Assembly (NCBI RefSeq): GCF_023701525.1
Contig: NZ_JAMQAW010000010.1
Location: 345,487-409,486, forward strand
DNA from: Streptomyces albipurpureus
Lineage (GTDB): Bacteria; Actinomycetota; Actinomycetes; Streptomycetales; Streptomycetaceae
Direction: 5' to 3'
Length of the DNA stretch: 64,000 nt
Both the position numbers and the translations under genes were made by a program. Numbering within the stretch: position 1 is the stretch's first letter; the number at the start of each line of letters is the position of its first letter. Below are positions 19,532 through 28,890 of the stretch, in pieces. The notes under the pieces were generated by a model that had not been told where the DNA came from, made no database searches, and saw nothing but the letters and a program-made list of their open reading frames with translations.

Positions 19532-20376
19532 CACATGTCCTTCTGCGTCCGCAACCGTGTCTGCGTCACACCGGCGGGTGCCGTCGCACCCGGCCGAGGT
19601 CCACGCTGCGGAGGCACGCCATTCAGATCCGCCCCACACTCCGTAGGGTCGGCGCCCGGATGCCCATCGGCGTCCACGGGACCGTCCGGGTCGTCCGAAC
19701 CGTACGCGCTGGCGACCGTTTCCCGGTAATCGATCTCCCTACCGGTGAACTCGGCTTCTGTACTGGTGAACTCGGCCTCGTCGAGGCTCTCGGCACCCAG
19801 CAGCTCGGCCAGCCGCTTCAGCCCGCGATGGGCCGCGGTGCGTACGGCTCCGGGGCGTTTGCCCAGGGTTTGGGCGGCGCTCTTCGCATCGAGTCCGACC
19901 ACGACCCTCAGCACGATCGCTTCCGCCTGGTCCTGGGGCAGTTGGGCGATCAGCGCCAGGGTGCTACCGGTGGCGAGCGCTTCCATCGCCTCATCGGCGG
20001 TGTCGGACTCGGCGGGTCTCCCGGTGAGTTCGGTCTCATCGCCGCCAACGGCGGGCCGACGACCTCGCATTCGTATGTGGTCGAGCGCCCGATTGCGGGC
20101 GATCCGGGCGGCCCAGCCGCGGAATCGGTCGGCGTCGCCACTGAACCGGTCGAGATCGCGGGCGATCTGCAACCAGGCCTCGGATGCCACATCCTCGGCA
20201 TCGGGCTCGCCGACGAGCGTCCGTACATAGCCGAGCAACCGCGGATGCACAGCGCGGTACACAGTACGGAAAGCGCATTCGTCCCCGTCCTGCGCCGCGA
20301 GCACTGCGGCGGTCAGCTCCGCGTCGTCCCCCAGCACTACCTTTACCTGTACCTGTTCCGAATCGCAGCTGGTCAT
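19531..20376 (-). CDS. ECF RNA polymerase sigma factor
   Basis: This 281-residue protein has sigma region 2 at about residues 35-105 (DAEDVASEAWLQIARDLDRF, RGWAARIARNRALDHIR) and region 4 at about 140-190 (LPQDQAEAIVLRVVVGLDAK, GKRPGAVRTAAHRGLKRL). An unusual acidic, Thr/Glu/Asp-rich C-terminal extension of about 80 residues follows. It directs RNA polymerase to a small regulon, probably of envelope stress genes. The ATG at 20376 fits homology; it is preceded by a GTG codon in frame. The following gene overlaps its stop and is probably its regulator. Confidence 0.9.
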   Translation of the reverse strand: MTSCDSEQVQVKVVLGDDAELTAAVLAAQDGDECAFRTVYRAVHPRLLGYVRTLVGEPDAEDVASEAWLQIARDLDRFSGDADRFRGWAARIARNRALDHIRMRGRRPAVGGDETELTGRPAESDTADEAMEALATGSTLALIAQLPQDQAEAIVLRVVVGLDAKSAAQTLGKRPGAVRTAAHRGLKRLAELLGAESLDEAEFTSTEAEFTGREIDYRETVASAYGSDDPDGPVDADGHPGADPTECGADLNGVPPQRGPRPGATAPAGVTQTRLRTQKDM

Positions 20377-20402
20377 CACTGCCCGTGCCCCCTGTAAGCG
20401 AG

Positions 20403-20424
20403 TGAGCACGCTACGGCGTGCTCA
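20403..20424. promoter_or_regulatory. Hairpin in the sigma gene leader
   Basis: TGAGCACGC and its exact complement flank a 4-base loop, 27 bases before the sigma start codon. It could be an operator, or an RNA hairpin affecting translation. Confidence 0.45.
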
Positions 20425-21307
20425 GGGGTCACGTCCATGGCTTGTACAACTTGCAACAATATGCCGACTCGCCCGACACGGCAGGGTGTGTGACAGAAAT
20501 CGCCTGCTTGACGCTGAATGGAGTACGGGGCCGCTCTGCGGCTTCGATGGACGGCGACCGGGGCCTCTCCTGTGGGGGGTGGCGGCCCCGGTCGTCTCTC
20601 CGTCTGCCTCCTCTGACTGCGGCCAAACCCCTGCCGGGTCGGCCGCTGGTCACCGGCCGCCGAGATGGTGGCTCTGTCCCGGGTCTTCCCCGGCGTTCCT
20701 CGATCGTGGCAGTGGGCGACGACGGTCGACGGATCGACGGTAGACGGATCGGCAAGGGTCTCTAAACCAGTCGGTGTCCGCAGCTGTACGGGGACGGGTA
20801 CCGGTGCTTCGACGGCGGCCGCACGGCTCGACCGTGACAGGCGCGAAGACCGGCACCGGCGCGGCACCCCGCCGGCCCGGAGCGAGCCGCGTTCCGTACA
20901 GCGCGGGTGATCTGATCGGTGTGCGTCCGTGTCGGATGCCTGGAGGGACGACGGCCCGGCACCGGCCGGGACCCGCGCAGCAGCTTGCTGCCAGCTCCCA
21001 CAGCACAGGCATTCGACCCGCCAGTCGGACGGCAGCATGCCGCGGGCCCCCTGAGGAACCACCTGCCGAACGAGCCCGCGACAGCACTCGGAACGGACCG
21101 CCAGGAGCGTCAGCGTTCCCGGTGAGTGCGGGATTCCCCCTACGTACGGGATTCCCGGTGCGGACGGTCCGATGGGCGTCAGCCAGGGCGGTCGGGGCGG
21201 GGAGTGACCGACCAGGCAGGTCAAGCGAGGGGTCGGGCCGGGGCGGGGCTCGGCCGGGGTGAGACCGGGGCGCGCCGGGCGGTGGTCGGGGCCGGCGCCC
21301 GCCCCGC
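20425..21307. other. Long intergenic region without a supported gene
   Basis: Both strands hold long open frames, but their composition (Arg, Pro, Gly and Ser rich with no conserved segments) fits GC-rich noncoding DNA. Promoter sequences of the sigma operon should lie at the left end. Short tandem repeats of GACGGTCGACGGATCG type occur near 20715-20755. Confidence 0.45.
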
Positions 21308-21895
21308 TCAGCGCTTGACCCGAGCCCGTCGGGATACCACCGCGCGCAGCACTCGCTGCCCCTCGGTGGAGACCCGCTGCACTTGCCGTAGCCCGAGCCT
21401 GCCCTCCCCCTCCGCGAGGATCTCCAGCACGCGGATCTGCCGGCGCAGTTCTCCGGTCACCAGCGGGCCCGCGTGGGTGGGCTCGCCTTCGCGGCATCCC
21501 TTGAGGACCTCGATCACGGCGGACGCGGCCGGCTCGCCGCCGGGGCCGGCGTCGAGCCGGTGGTGGAGTTCAAGCGCCGCGACCGAGCAGTCATCGGCCC
21601 ACTCGCGCATCGGTTCGACATCCCAGTCGTCGGGCGCGGCGTCGAGCATCTGCCGTATGAGTGCGGCAGCCTCGTCCTCGATTTCGGGGGCGGCGCGCGC
21701 CAGCCCCTCCCTGGCTTCACCGAGCCGCCCGGACCAGCCCCCCGCTCCCTCGGCCAGCCCTGCCCACAGCGGGCCGAGCGGGTCGGCCTCCGAGGTGAGC
21801 AGGGGCAGGCAGCGCTCCAGGCAGGCAAGCCCACTCGCGGCCAGGCCCCGCTCATCTGTCTGTGCGATCAGTTCCCTCAGGCACTTCGACGCCAC
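21308..21895 (-). CDS. Hypothetical protein, alpha-helical
   Basis: This 195-residue soluble protein is rich in Glu, Ala, Leu and Arg and is predicted to be mostly helical, without signal peptide or membrane span. Codon use and helix periodicity support a real gene, but I do not recognise a domain. The GTG at 21895 was chosen because GGGGAGG precedes it by five bases; a longer frame begins at a GTG at 21934. It stands alone between two long intergenic regions. Confidence 0.6.
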   Translation of the reverse strand: MASKCLRELIAQTDERGLAASGLACLERCLPLLTSEADPLGPLWAGLAEGAGGWSGRLGEAREGLARAAPEIEDEAAALIRQMLDAAPDDWDVEPMREWADDCSVAALELHHRLDAGPGGEPAASAVIEVLKGCREGEPTHAGPLVTGELRRQIRVLEILAEGEGRLGLRQVQRVSTEGQRVLRAVVSRRARVKR

Positions 21896-22533
21896 TGACG
21901 CCTCCCCTCGCGCACGCATGTCATTACCGCGCACACCTGAGCCCCGTGGCTCAATCGCGTCACACCGAAGACACCGGAGAACCGGGTCCGTCAGGGCGGT
22001 ATGACAGACCGCTCATCAGCATGGGTCTCGGGCTGCTTGGCGCAAACTACTCCCATCCAAGCCCCGTCCGCCACGTTTGCGCGGAGCTGAGCGGTGTTGC
22101 ACTCCAGGCATCCTCGGTTATCAAGTGAGCACTACCCATACACACTTGCACCACACTTCTGTTACATTCTGGGCACCTGGAGCTCGGGTTTTGGAGCAAC
22201 TTGTTGATCCCGCGAGCTCCCGGGCAGCAGCGGTGTGAGCCCGCACACCCCCGGGCGGACTCACACCGCACGCCCGTGATCAGGGCCGATCGCGCTTTCC
22301 ATGCCTTGCGGCCCACGATCCGGCGCCGCGCCGGAGCAGCCGGACCTCCCGAAACAACGGGACCATCCGAACAACAAGGGCTCCCTGAGCGGCGGGACCT
22401 CTCGGAGCGGCGGGCAGCAGGGCACCGGCCGCTCTCCGAACGCCGTATGGCCACTCCCCGAGGACATCGAAGCCACCCTGTCGGCCTCGATCACACCGAG
22501 CGCCCTCCAGCGGGTGACACGCAACGGGCGGCC
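21896..22533. other. Intergenic region with a strong hairpin
   Basis: No gene is supported on either strand. A less GC-rich stretch (about 22110-22200) is followed by a 10-bp perfect inverted repeat, GCGGTGTGAG at 22230-22239 and its complement at 22260-22269, whose 20-base loop contains a further GCCCG/CGGGC pair. This could be a terminator or part of a small RNA. Confidence 0.4.
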
Positions 22534-24168
22534 TCAGTCGACTTGTTGTGCCAACGCCGAGAAGCTCGCCCAACTCCGGGCCGGCTTCCGTGGGTCCCAG
22601 ACCTTCTGGGCCATCGCGCTCAGCGGCAGGGCGATGCCCCGCGCGATCTGCTCGGGCGTCTGCGACCGGGCCAGATCGCACCAGATGGCGAACCGTGCGC
22701 CCAGGATCTGCTTCGAGTACTTCGCGGGAACCGGCCGGGTCCCGCGCAGCACCAGCGGGGTCCACTGTGCGTAGATCCGCTCTCCGGTCGGGTAGCGGAA
22801 GTCATTGGGTTCACCCAGCACGTAGTAGAGGTACTCGTCGTTGACGTTGATCACGCGACGCCCCTCCGCCAGATACTCGACGGGCGGTCGGGCGCCGATC
22901 TCCTTGCCGGTCCAGTACTCGACCTCGATGTCCTTGTCGACGCTCACCCGGCCTCCGCGGAAGTAACCGTCGTTCCACGCCTTGAGCTTGCGGCCCAGCG
23001 GGCGCAGCACCGCCGCTCGGTCATTGACCCACTGTGTCGCCAGGTCCTGGACCTGCCCGTCGGGCCCGTACTTCTGCCGGGCGATGGTGGCGAGTCGGGG
23101 GAAGGAGGCCTCCGGGTCGCGCCGGGTGAGCGCCTGGTACTCGTCGCCCCCCAGATGCCAGTAGGCGCCGCCGAACAGATCCGCGTACTCCTTGAGCAGT
23201 TCGTCCACGAGCCGCGCGGACGCGGGCTGCCCGATGTCGATCGCACCCCGGACCCGTCGGCCGGCCGTGTCCCTGAGCTGCAACTGGGGGTATGCGGCGA
23301 GGACCGCCCCCAGATGTCCCGGTGAGTCGATCTCGGGGATGACGGTGATGTGCAGCGAGGCGGCGAGCGCGAGTATCCGCCGGACCTCGGCCTTGGTCAG
23401 ATGCTCCCGGGAGACCACCTCCGGGTGGGTTTCGGACTCGATGCGAAACCCCTGGTCGTCGGAGAAGTGCAGCCCGAACTGATTGAGCTTGAGGTCGGCC
23501 ATCTCCCGTAGCCGTCCCTCGATCCAGGCCGCGGAGAAGAACTTGCGCGCGGTGTCGACCATCAGCCCGCGCTGGGGTCGGTCCGGAGCGTCGCGTATGA
23601 CGCCTTCGGGTATCGCCCCGCCGGAGCGCACGGCCTGCTTGAGGGTGCGGGTGCCGTAGAAGACTCCGGCTTCGGCGGGGCCGGCTATGCGGACCCGATT
23701 GCCGCTGGTGTGCACGGTGTAGGACTCGGGCCCGCCGGGCTGGGAGGCGACGAGGGCCAGTTCCACATCTCCCGCTCGCACCGGCACCGCACCCCGGTAG
23801 CTGATCTTGAGCTCGCCGGCGAGCAGTCGGGCCTCGTCCGCAAGGGCTTCGCCGCCCCGGGCGATCACGACACCCGCCCCGGGCGCGGGCCGCCAGCCGG
23901 GACCGCGGGCGGGTTCATGCGTCCGCACGGCGGGGATGGTCGCGGGGGCCGTGGAGAGGGGGTAGGTCCGAGTGGGTGAGGGACTCGGCGCGGTCGGGGC
24001 GGTGCCGTTGTCGACCCCGGCTTCCGTCCGGCTGGATCGAGCCGACTGACCGGAATCGCCCGGTTCATCGGAGCTTCCGTTGGAGCAGCCGCTCACTGCT
24101 ATCGAGAGGGCGGTGGTCACGGCGACCGCCGCACCGAAGTGCCGAGCGCGCTCGGAGTGCCGCATCAC
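22534..24168 (-). CDS. Beta-N-acetylhexosaminidase lipoprotein (GH20)
   Basis: This 544-residue enzyme releases terminal N-acetylglucosamine from chitin oligomers or cell-wall glycans outside the cell. It has a lipoprotein signal (AVSGC) and a Ser/Pro/Thr linker. A GH20b-like domain (about 110-210) precedes the GH20 barrel. The catalytic Asp-Glu pair lies in HLGGDEYQA, and IDSPGHLGAVL is also typical. The GTG at 24168 is seven bases after GGGAGG; an ATG at 24165 is equally possible. The product would enter the N-acetylglucosamine system regulated by DasR, but no clear DasR site was found next to this gene. Confidence 0.93.
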   Translation of the reverse strand: MMRHSERARHFGAAVAVTTALSIAVSGCSNGSSDEPGDSGQSARSSRTEAGVDNGTAPTAPSPSPTRTYPLSTAPATIPAVRTHEPARGPGWRPAPGAGVVIARGGEALADEARLLAGELKISYRGAVPVRAGDVELALVASQPGGPESYTVHTSGNRVRIAGPAEAGVFYGTRTLKQAVRSGGAIPEGVIRDAPDRPQRGLMVDTARKFFSAAWIEGRLREMADLKLNQFGLHFSDDQGFRIESETHPEVVSREHLTKAEVRRILALAASLHITVIPEIDSPGHLGAVLAAYPQLQLRDTAGRRVRGAIDIGQPASARLVDELLKEYADLFGGAYWHLGGDEYQALTRRDPEASFPRLATIARQKYGPDGQVQDLATQWVNDRAAVLRPLGRKLKAWNDGYFRGGRVSVDKDIEVEYWTGKEIGARPPVEYLAEGRRVINVNDEYLYYVLGEPNDFRYPTGERIYAQWTPLVLRGTRPVPAKYSKQILGARFAIWCDLARSQTPEQIARGIALPLSAMAQKVWDPRKPARSWASFSALAQQVD

Positions 24169-24499
24169 GCGCATACCTCCCTCAGGGGAATCCATCTCAC
24201 GACCATCCTTCAAAGGGAACGAACTACTCGACAACGCCCATCACATAAAGCGAAAACTCTCCCGTTCGGGTGAAAACGGAGTATCCACCGGACGGTCCCC
24301 TCGCACTCATCGATACCGTGAAGAAACTCCCGCCACTTCTTTCACTCCTCCCTCATGAGCCCCCAGGGCTCCGGGGGGCTCCCCTAGCCTCCCTCGATCT
24401 GCCAACCATTTCTTCCCCACTCACCTCTCACTCCCTGCCATCCGCCCGATCCGCACCGACTCGCCCAGCGGTCCCACTGTTCTGCCCGAGGAGCCCACG
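24169..24499. promoter_or_regulatory. Divergent promoter region, hexosaminidase / uraD
   Basis: These 331 bases separate two divergent genes and contain no other gene. The left half is comparatively AT-rich (around 24200-24270) and should carry the hexosaminidase promoter. CCGAGGAG at 24486-24493 is the apparent ribosome-binding site of uraD. Confidence 0.4.
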
Positions 24500-25165
24500 C
24501 TGTCCAGCGAAGCCCCCGTCGGCCTCCCGAAGCGACCGCCGACGAATCACCGCACCCCTTCCGCCACGGCGGCCGACCCCCGGACCCGGCTCCCCTGGCA
24601 GCGCGCCAGCGTTCCCCCCGGCCTGGCACGTTTCAACGGCGAGGAGCCCGGCTCCGCCGTCGCCGCCCTGCTGAAGTGCTGCGCCAGCCGCCGCTGGGCC
24701 GAACGGCTGGCCGAGCACCGCCCGTACCCCGATCTCGACGCCCTCCTCGCCGCGGCCGACGAGGCCAGCTACGACCTCTCCCCCACCGACCTCAGCGAGG
24801 CACTCGCCGAGGAGCCGGCGGCCAGACCGACCTCGGGCGCCGTGCCGGGGGCCGCCCTCACCGCGCTGGCCGCGGCCCACGCCGCGTACGAGAGCAGGTT
24901 CGGCCACTCCTTCGTCATCTGCCTCAGCAAGTACCGACCCGCTGAACACCTCGACGAGATCCTGGCCGGCGTCCACACCCGACTCGCCCATGAGAGGGAT
25001 GTAGAGCAAGACGTCGCCGCCGAGGAGCTACGCGGTCTGGCGCGCTCCCGACTGGCTCAGTTGATGGCCGACCCGCCGGACGGCATGTCGGTTGCCGCGG
25101 TCACGGCTGGAGCGCCCGGGCCCCATACCACCAGGCCCGGCGATAGCCCGTCCGTGCCTCTTTGA
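24500..25165 (+). CDS. uraD: OHCU decarboxylase, purine catabolism (CTG start)
   Basis: The 221-residue product should decarboxylate 2-oxo-4-hydroxy-4-carboxy-5-ureidoimidazoline to S-allantoin, the last step of urate oxidation. The core from VPPGLARFNG to about residue 190 matches actinobacterial members, including the RRWAERLAEHRPY and YESRFGHSFVICLSK segments. The homologous region extends well upstream of the first ATG/GTG/TTG in frame (GTG at 24842). An in-frame CTG at 24500 with CCGAGGAG six bases upstream is the best start. No uricase or allantoin genes lie nearby. Confidence 0.8.
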   Translation: MSSEAPVGLPKRPPTNHRTPSATAADPRTRLPWQRASVPPGLARFNGEEPGSAVAALLKCCASRRWAERLAEHRPYPDLDALLAAADEASYDLSPTDLSEALAEEPAARPTSGAVPGAALTALAAAHAAYESRFGHSFVICLSKYRPAEHLDEILAGVHTRLAHERDVEQDVAAEELRGLARSRLAQLMADPPDGMSVAAVTAGAPGPHTTRPGDSPSVPL

Positions 25166-25314
25166 TTGCCTGTTTGATCACACCTGAGGACCCCGAGCGA
25201 ACGAACCGACAAGTCGTCGCTACGATGGCCAGGGCCGGTGGACCATACCCGGCCGGGCCAGACCGACCATCGCAAGCCGGGAGGCCCCGATCCCCGCTCC
25301 CGGAGGGCTCTTCC

Positions 25315-25695
25315 GTGCCGGCTGGAACGCTGTACCGCGGCCGGGAAGGAATGTGGTCATGGGTGGCTCATCGAGTCACCGGCGTCCTCATCTTCTTCTT
25401 CCTGTTCGTCCATGTCCTTGACACTGCTCTCGTCCGTGTCTCCCCCGAGGACTACGACAAGGTCGTAGCCGTCTACAAGACGCCGATCGTCGCCCTGTTG
25501 GAGTACGGCCTCGTCGCCGCCGTGCTGTTCCACGCGCTCAATGGCCTGCGGGTCATCGCCGTGGACTTCTGGTCCAAGGGACCGCGCTACCAGAAGCAGA
25601 TGCTCTGGACCGTCATGGGCATCTGGATCGTGCTGATGGCGGGTGCGCTCTACCCCGTCCTCGGACACGCCGTACGCGAAGTCTTCGGGAGCTGA
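25315..25695 (+). CDS. sdhC: Succinate dehydrogenase cytochrome b556 subunit
   Basis: This 126-residue membrane anchor has three hydrophobic spans and, in FHALNGLRVI, the family His that serves as a heme ligand. It opens with the conserved TLYRGREGMWSWVAHRVTG. The GTG at 25315 follows GGAGGG by nine bases; the open frame continues 51 codons further upstream but lacks homology there. It is the first gene of sdhCDAB, whose promoter should lie in the 150 bases after uraD. Confidence 0.93.
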   Translation: MPAGTLYRGREGMWSWVAHRVTGVLIFFFLFVHVLDTALVRVSPEDYDKVVAVYKTPIVALLEYGLVAAVLFHALNGLRVIAVDFWSKGPRYQKQMLWTVMGIWIVLMAGALYPVLGHAVREVFGS

Positions 25696-25703
25696 CGCCG
25701 GAT

Positions 25704-26180
25704 ATGTCTGCTGACACCTCTTCCGCGATCGGTCCCGTCGAGAGCGGCTCGCTCTACGACGTGGACAACCCGGCCCCCCTGATCGAGGCCCCGCGCAAGC
25801 GCACCGGCAAGACCCCGCGCGCCACCCGCGGCAACTTCGAGATGGCCGCATGGCTCTTCATGCGGCTCTCCGGCGTGGTGCTGGTCGTGCTGGTCATCGG
25901 CCACCTGCTGATCCAGCTGGTGCTGGACGGCGGCGTCTCCAAGATCGGCTTCGCGTTTGTCGCGGGTCGCTGGGCGTCCCCGTTCTGGCAGGTCTGGGAC
26001 CTGCTGATGCTCTGGCTCGCCATGCTGCACGGCGCGAACGGCCTGCGTACGGTCATCAACGACTACGCCGAGCGGCCGAACACGCGCCTGTGGCTCAAGG
26101 GCCTGCTGTACACCGCGACGGTGTTCACCATCCTGCTGGGCACGTTGGTGATCTTCACCTTCGACCCGAACATCCGCTAA
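25704..26180 (+). CDS. sdhD: Succinate dehydrogenase hydrophobic anchor subunit
   Basis: This 158-residue protein has a hydrophilic N-terminus of about 45 residues and three membrane spans, with MLHGANGLRTVINDY as the conserved second-anchor segment. With SdhC it anchors the flavoprotein and iron-sulfur subunits and carries the quinone site. It starts eight bases after sdhC. Confidence 0.93.
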   Translation: MSADTSSAIGPVESGSLYDVDNPAPLIEAPRKRTGKTPRATRGNFEMAAWLFMRLSGVVLVVLVIGHLLIQLVLDGGVSKIGFAFVAGRWASPFWQVWDLLMLWLAMLHGANGLRTVINDYAERPNTRLWLKGLLYTATVFTILLGTLVIFTFDPNIR

Positions 26181-26200
26181 AGCCGGGGCTGACGAACCAC

Positions 26201-27955
26201 ATGAAGATCCACAAGTACGACACCGTCATCGTCGGCGCTGGCGGAGCGGGAATGCGCGCGGCCATCGAGGCCACCAAGCGCAGCCGTACCGCCGTCCTGA
26301 CGAAGCTCTACCCCACGCGCTCCCACACGGGCGCGGCGCAGGGCGGCATGGCCGCCGCGCTCGCCAATGTGGAAGAGGACAACTGGGAGTGGCACACCTT
26401 CGACACGATCAAGGGTGGTGACTACCTGGTCGACCAGGACGCCGCCGAGATCCTGGCGAAGGAGGCCATCGACGCCGTCCTCGACCTGGAGAAGATGGGC
26501 CTGCCGTTCAACCGGACCCCGAACGGCACCATCGACCAGCGCCGTTTCGGCGGGCACTCCCGCAACCACGGCGAGGCCCCGGTCCGCAGGTCCTGCTACG
26601 CCGCGGACCGCACCGGCCACATGATCCTCCAGACGCTGTACCAGAACTGCGTGAAGGAGGGCGTGGAGTTCTTCAACGAGTTCTACGTCCTGGACCAGCT
26701 GATCACCGAGGTTGACGGGGTCAAGAAGTCGGCCGGCGTGGTCGCCTACGAGCTGGCCACCGGCGAGATCCATGTCTTCCAGGCGAAGTCGGTCATCTAC
26801 GCCTCCGGCGGGACCGGCAAGTTCTTCAAGGTGACCTCCAACGCCCACACCCTCACCGGTGACGGCCAGGCCGCCTGCTACCGGCGCGGACTGCCACTGG
26901 AGGACATGGAGTTCTTCCAGTTCCACCCGACGGGCATCTGGCGGATGGGCATCCTGCTCACGGAGGGCGCCCGCGGTGAGGGCGGCATCCTGCGCAACAA
27001 GGACGGCGAGCGCTTCATGGAGAAGTACGCGCCCGTCATGAAGGACCTCGCCTCGCGCGATGTCGTCTCGCGCTCCATCTACACCGAGATCCGGGAGGGC
27101 CGCGGCTGCGGCCCCGAGGGCGATCACGTCTATCTCGACCTGACCCACCTGCCCCCGGAGCAGCTGGACGCCAAGCTGCCGGACATCACCGAGTTCGCGC
27201 GCACCTACCTCGGCATCGAGCCCTACACGGACCCGATCCCGATCCAGCCGACCGCGCACTACGCCATGGGCGGCATCCCCACCAACGTCCAGGGCGAGGT
27301 GCTGCTCGACAACACCACGGTCGTCCCCGGTCTGTACGCCGCCGGTGAGGTCGCCTGCGTCTCGGTGCACGGCGCCAACCGGCTGGGCACCAACTCGCTG
27401 CTCGACATCAATGTCTTCGGCAAGCGCTCCGGCATCGCCGCCGCCGAGTACTCCGCCAGCAACGACTACGTCGACCTGCCGGAAGACCCCGCGTCGCTGG
27501 TCGAGGCCCAGGTGGAGCGGTTGCGCGAGGCCACCGGCAACGAGCGCGTTGCGGACATCCGGCGCGAGCTCCAGGAGACCATGGACGCCAACGTCATGGT
27601 GTTCCGGACCGAGCAGACCATCAAGACGGCCGTCGAGAAGATCGGCGAGCTGCGCGCCCGCTATCTGAACGTGTCCATCCAGGACAAGGGCAGGCGTTTC
27701 AACACGGATCTGCTGGAGGCGATCGAGCTGGGCAACCTGCTCGACCTGGCCGAGGTCATGGCCGTCTCCGCACTCGCCCGCAAGGAGTCCCGCGGCGGTC
27801 ACTACCGCGAGGACTACCCCAACCGCGACGACGTCAACTTCATGCGCCACACCATGGCGTACCGCGAGGTCGGCGACGACGGCTCCGAGAGCATCCGTCT
27901 CGACTACAAGCCGGTCGTCCAGACCCGCTACCAGCCGATGGAGCGTAAGTACTGA
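26201..27955 (+). CDS. sdhA: Succinate dehydrogenase flavoprotein subunit
   Basis: This 584-residue protein oxidises succinate to fumarate in the TCA cycle and respiratory chain. The N-terminal dinucleotide fold (VIVGAGGAGMRAA) and the His that covalently holds FAD (TRSHTGAAQGG) are present, as are the active-site segments FHPTGIW and HGANRLGTNSLLD. Its length is normal. The ATG at 26201 lies 20 bases after sdhD; its stop overlaps sdhB by one base. Confidence 0.97.
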   Translation: MKIHKYDTVIVGAGGAGMRAAIEATKRSRTAVLTKLYPTRSHTGAAQGGMAAALANVEEDNWEWHTFDTIKGGDYLVDQDAAEILAKEAIDAVLDLEKMGLPFNRTPNGTIDQRRFGGHSRNHGEAPVRRSCYAADRTGHMILQTLYQNCVKEGVEFFNEFYVLDQLITEVDGVKKSAGVVAYELATGEIHVFQAKSVIYASGGTGKFFKVTSNAHTLTGDGQAACYRRGLPLEDMEFFQFHPTGIWRMGILLTEGARGEGGILRNKDGERFMEKYAPVMKDLASRDVVSRSIYTEIREGRGCGPEGDHVYLDLTHLPPEQLDAKLPDITEFARTYLGIEPYTDPIPIQPTAHYAMGGIPTNVQGEVLLDNTTVVPGLYAAGEVACVSVHGANRLGTNSLLDINVFGKRSGIAAAEYSASNDYVDLPEDPASLVEAQVERLREATGNERVADIRRELQETMDANVMVFRTEQTIKTAVEKIGELRARYLNVSIQDKGRRFNTDLLEAIELGNLLDLAEVMAVSALARKESRGGHYREDYPNRDDVNFMRHTMAYREVGDDGSESIRLDYKPVVQTRYQPMERKY

Positions 27956-28713
27956 TGGCTACCCCCGTACTGGACAAGGCCGAGGCCGAATCTTCCGCCT
28001 CGCCGTACATCACGGTCACCTTCCGCATTCGCCGCTTCAACCCGGAGGTCTCCGAGGACGCGGTCTGGGAGGACTTCGCGATCGAGATCGACCCCAAGGA
28101 GCGGGTGCTCGACGGGCTCCACAAGATCAAGTGGGATGTCGACGGCACCCTGACCTTCCGTCGCTCGTGCGCGCACGGAATCTGCGGGTCGGACGCCATG
28201 CGGATCAACGGCAAGAACAGGCTCGCCTGCAAGACGCTGATCAAGGACCTCAACCCGGAGAAGCCGATCACGGTCGAGCCCATCAAGGGCCTGACGGTCC
28301 TCAAGGACCTGATCGTGGACATGGAGCCGTTCTTCCAGGCGTACCGGGACGTCATGCCGTTCCTGGTCACCAAGGGGAACGAGCCGACCCGGGAGCGTCT
28401 GCAGTCCGCCGAGGACCGGGAGCGTTTCGACGACACCACCAAGTGCATCCTGTGCGCCGCGTGCACCAGTTCGTGCCCGGTGTTCTGGAACGACGGCCAG
28501 TACTTCGGCCCGGCGGCGATCGTCAACGCGCACCGCTTCATCTTCGACTCGCGTGACGAGGCGGGCGAGCAGCGGCTGGAGATCCTCAACGACAAGGACG
28601 GTGTGTGGCGCTGCCGTACGACGTTCAACTGCACGGACGCGTGTCCGCGTGGCATCGAGGTCACCAAGGCGATCCAGGAAGTGAAGCGGGCGCTGATCAC
28701 GCGTCGCTTCTGA
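27955..28713 (+). CDS. sdhB: Succinate dehydrogenase iron-sulfur subunit
   Basis: This 252-residue subunit passes electrons from FAD to the quinone. The [2Fe-2S] Cys set is visible in RRSCAHGICGSDAM and LACKTL. The two C-terminal clusters use CILCAACTSSCP and CTDACPRGIE. The start overlaps the sdhA stop (TGATG). A hairpin follows about 40 bases after the stop. Confidence 0.97.
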   Translation: MATPVLDKAEAESSASPYITVTFRIRRFNPEVSEDAVWEDFAIEIDPKERVLDGLHKIKWDVDGTLTFRRSCAHGICGSDAMRINGKNRLACKTLIKDLNPEKPITVEPIKGLTVLKDLIVDMEPFFQAYRDVMPFLVTKGNEPTRERLQSAEDRERFDDTTKCILCAACTSSCPVFWNDGQYFGPAAIVNAHRFIFDSRDEAGEQRLEILNDKDGVWRCRTTFNCTDACPRGIEVTKAIQEVKRALITRRF

Positions 28714-28751
28714 CCTGCGCTCACTCCCGCGTGCCCGTACGCCTGTACGCG

Positions 28752-28788
28752 GCGAAGGCTCCGATTCCGGTGGGATCGGGGCCTTCGC
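28752..28788 (+). terminator. Terminator of the sdh operon
   Basis: GCGAAGGC and its complement close a longer imperfect stem, 38 bases after the sdhB stop. Confidence 0.7.
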
Positions 28789-28890
28789 CCGTTGGCACCG
28801 TTATCGGTACGGACTTCACCGAGCGCGCCGGGACCTGGCAGGATCGAGGGAACGTCTGTTTGTGTCGCAGCGGGAAGCGGGGAAACCAAG

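Noticed and set aside
20376..21497. 373-codon minus-strand open frame
   Set aside because: It is Arg/Pro/Gly/Ser-rich throughout, overlaps the sigma leader and part of another gene, and has no ribosome-binding site.
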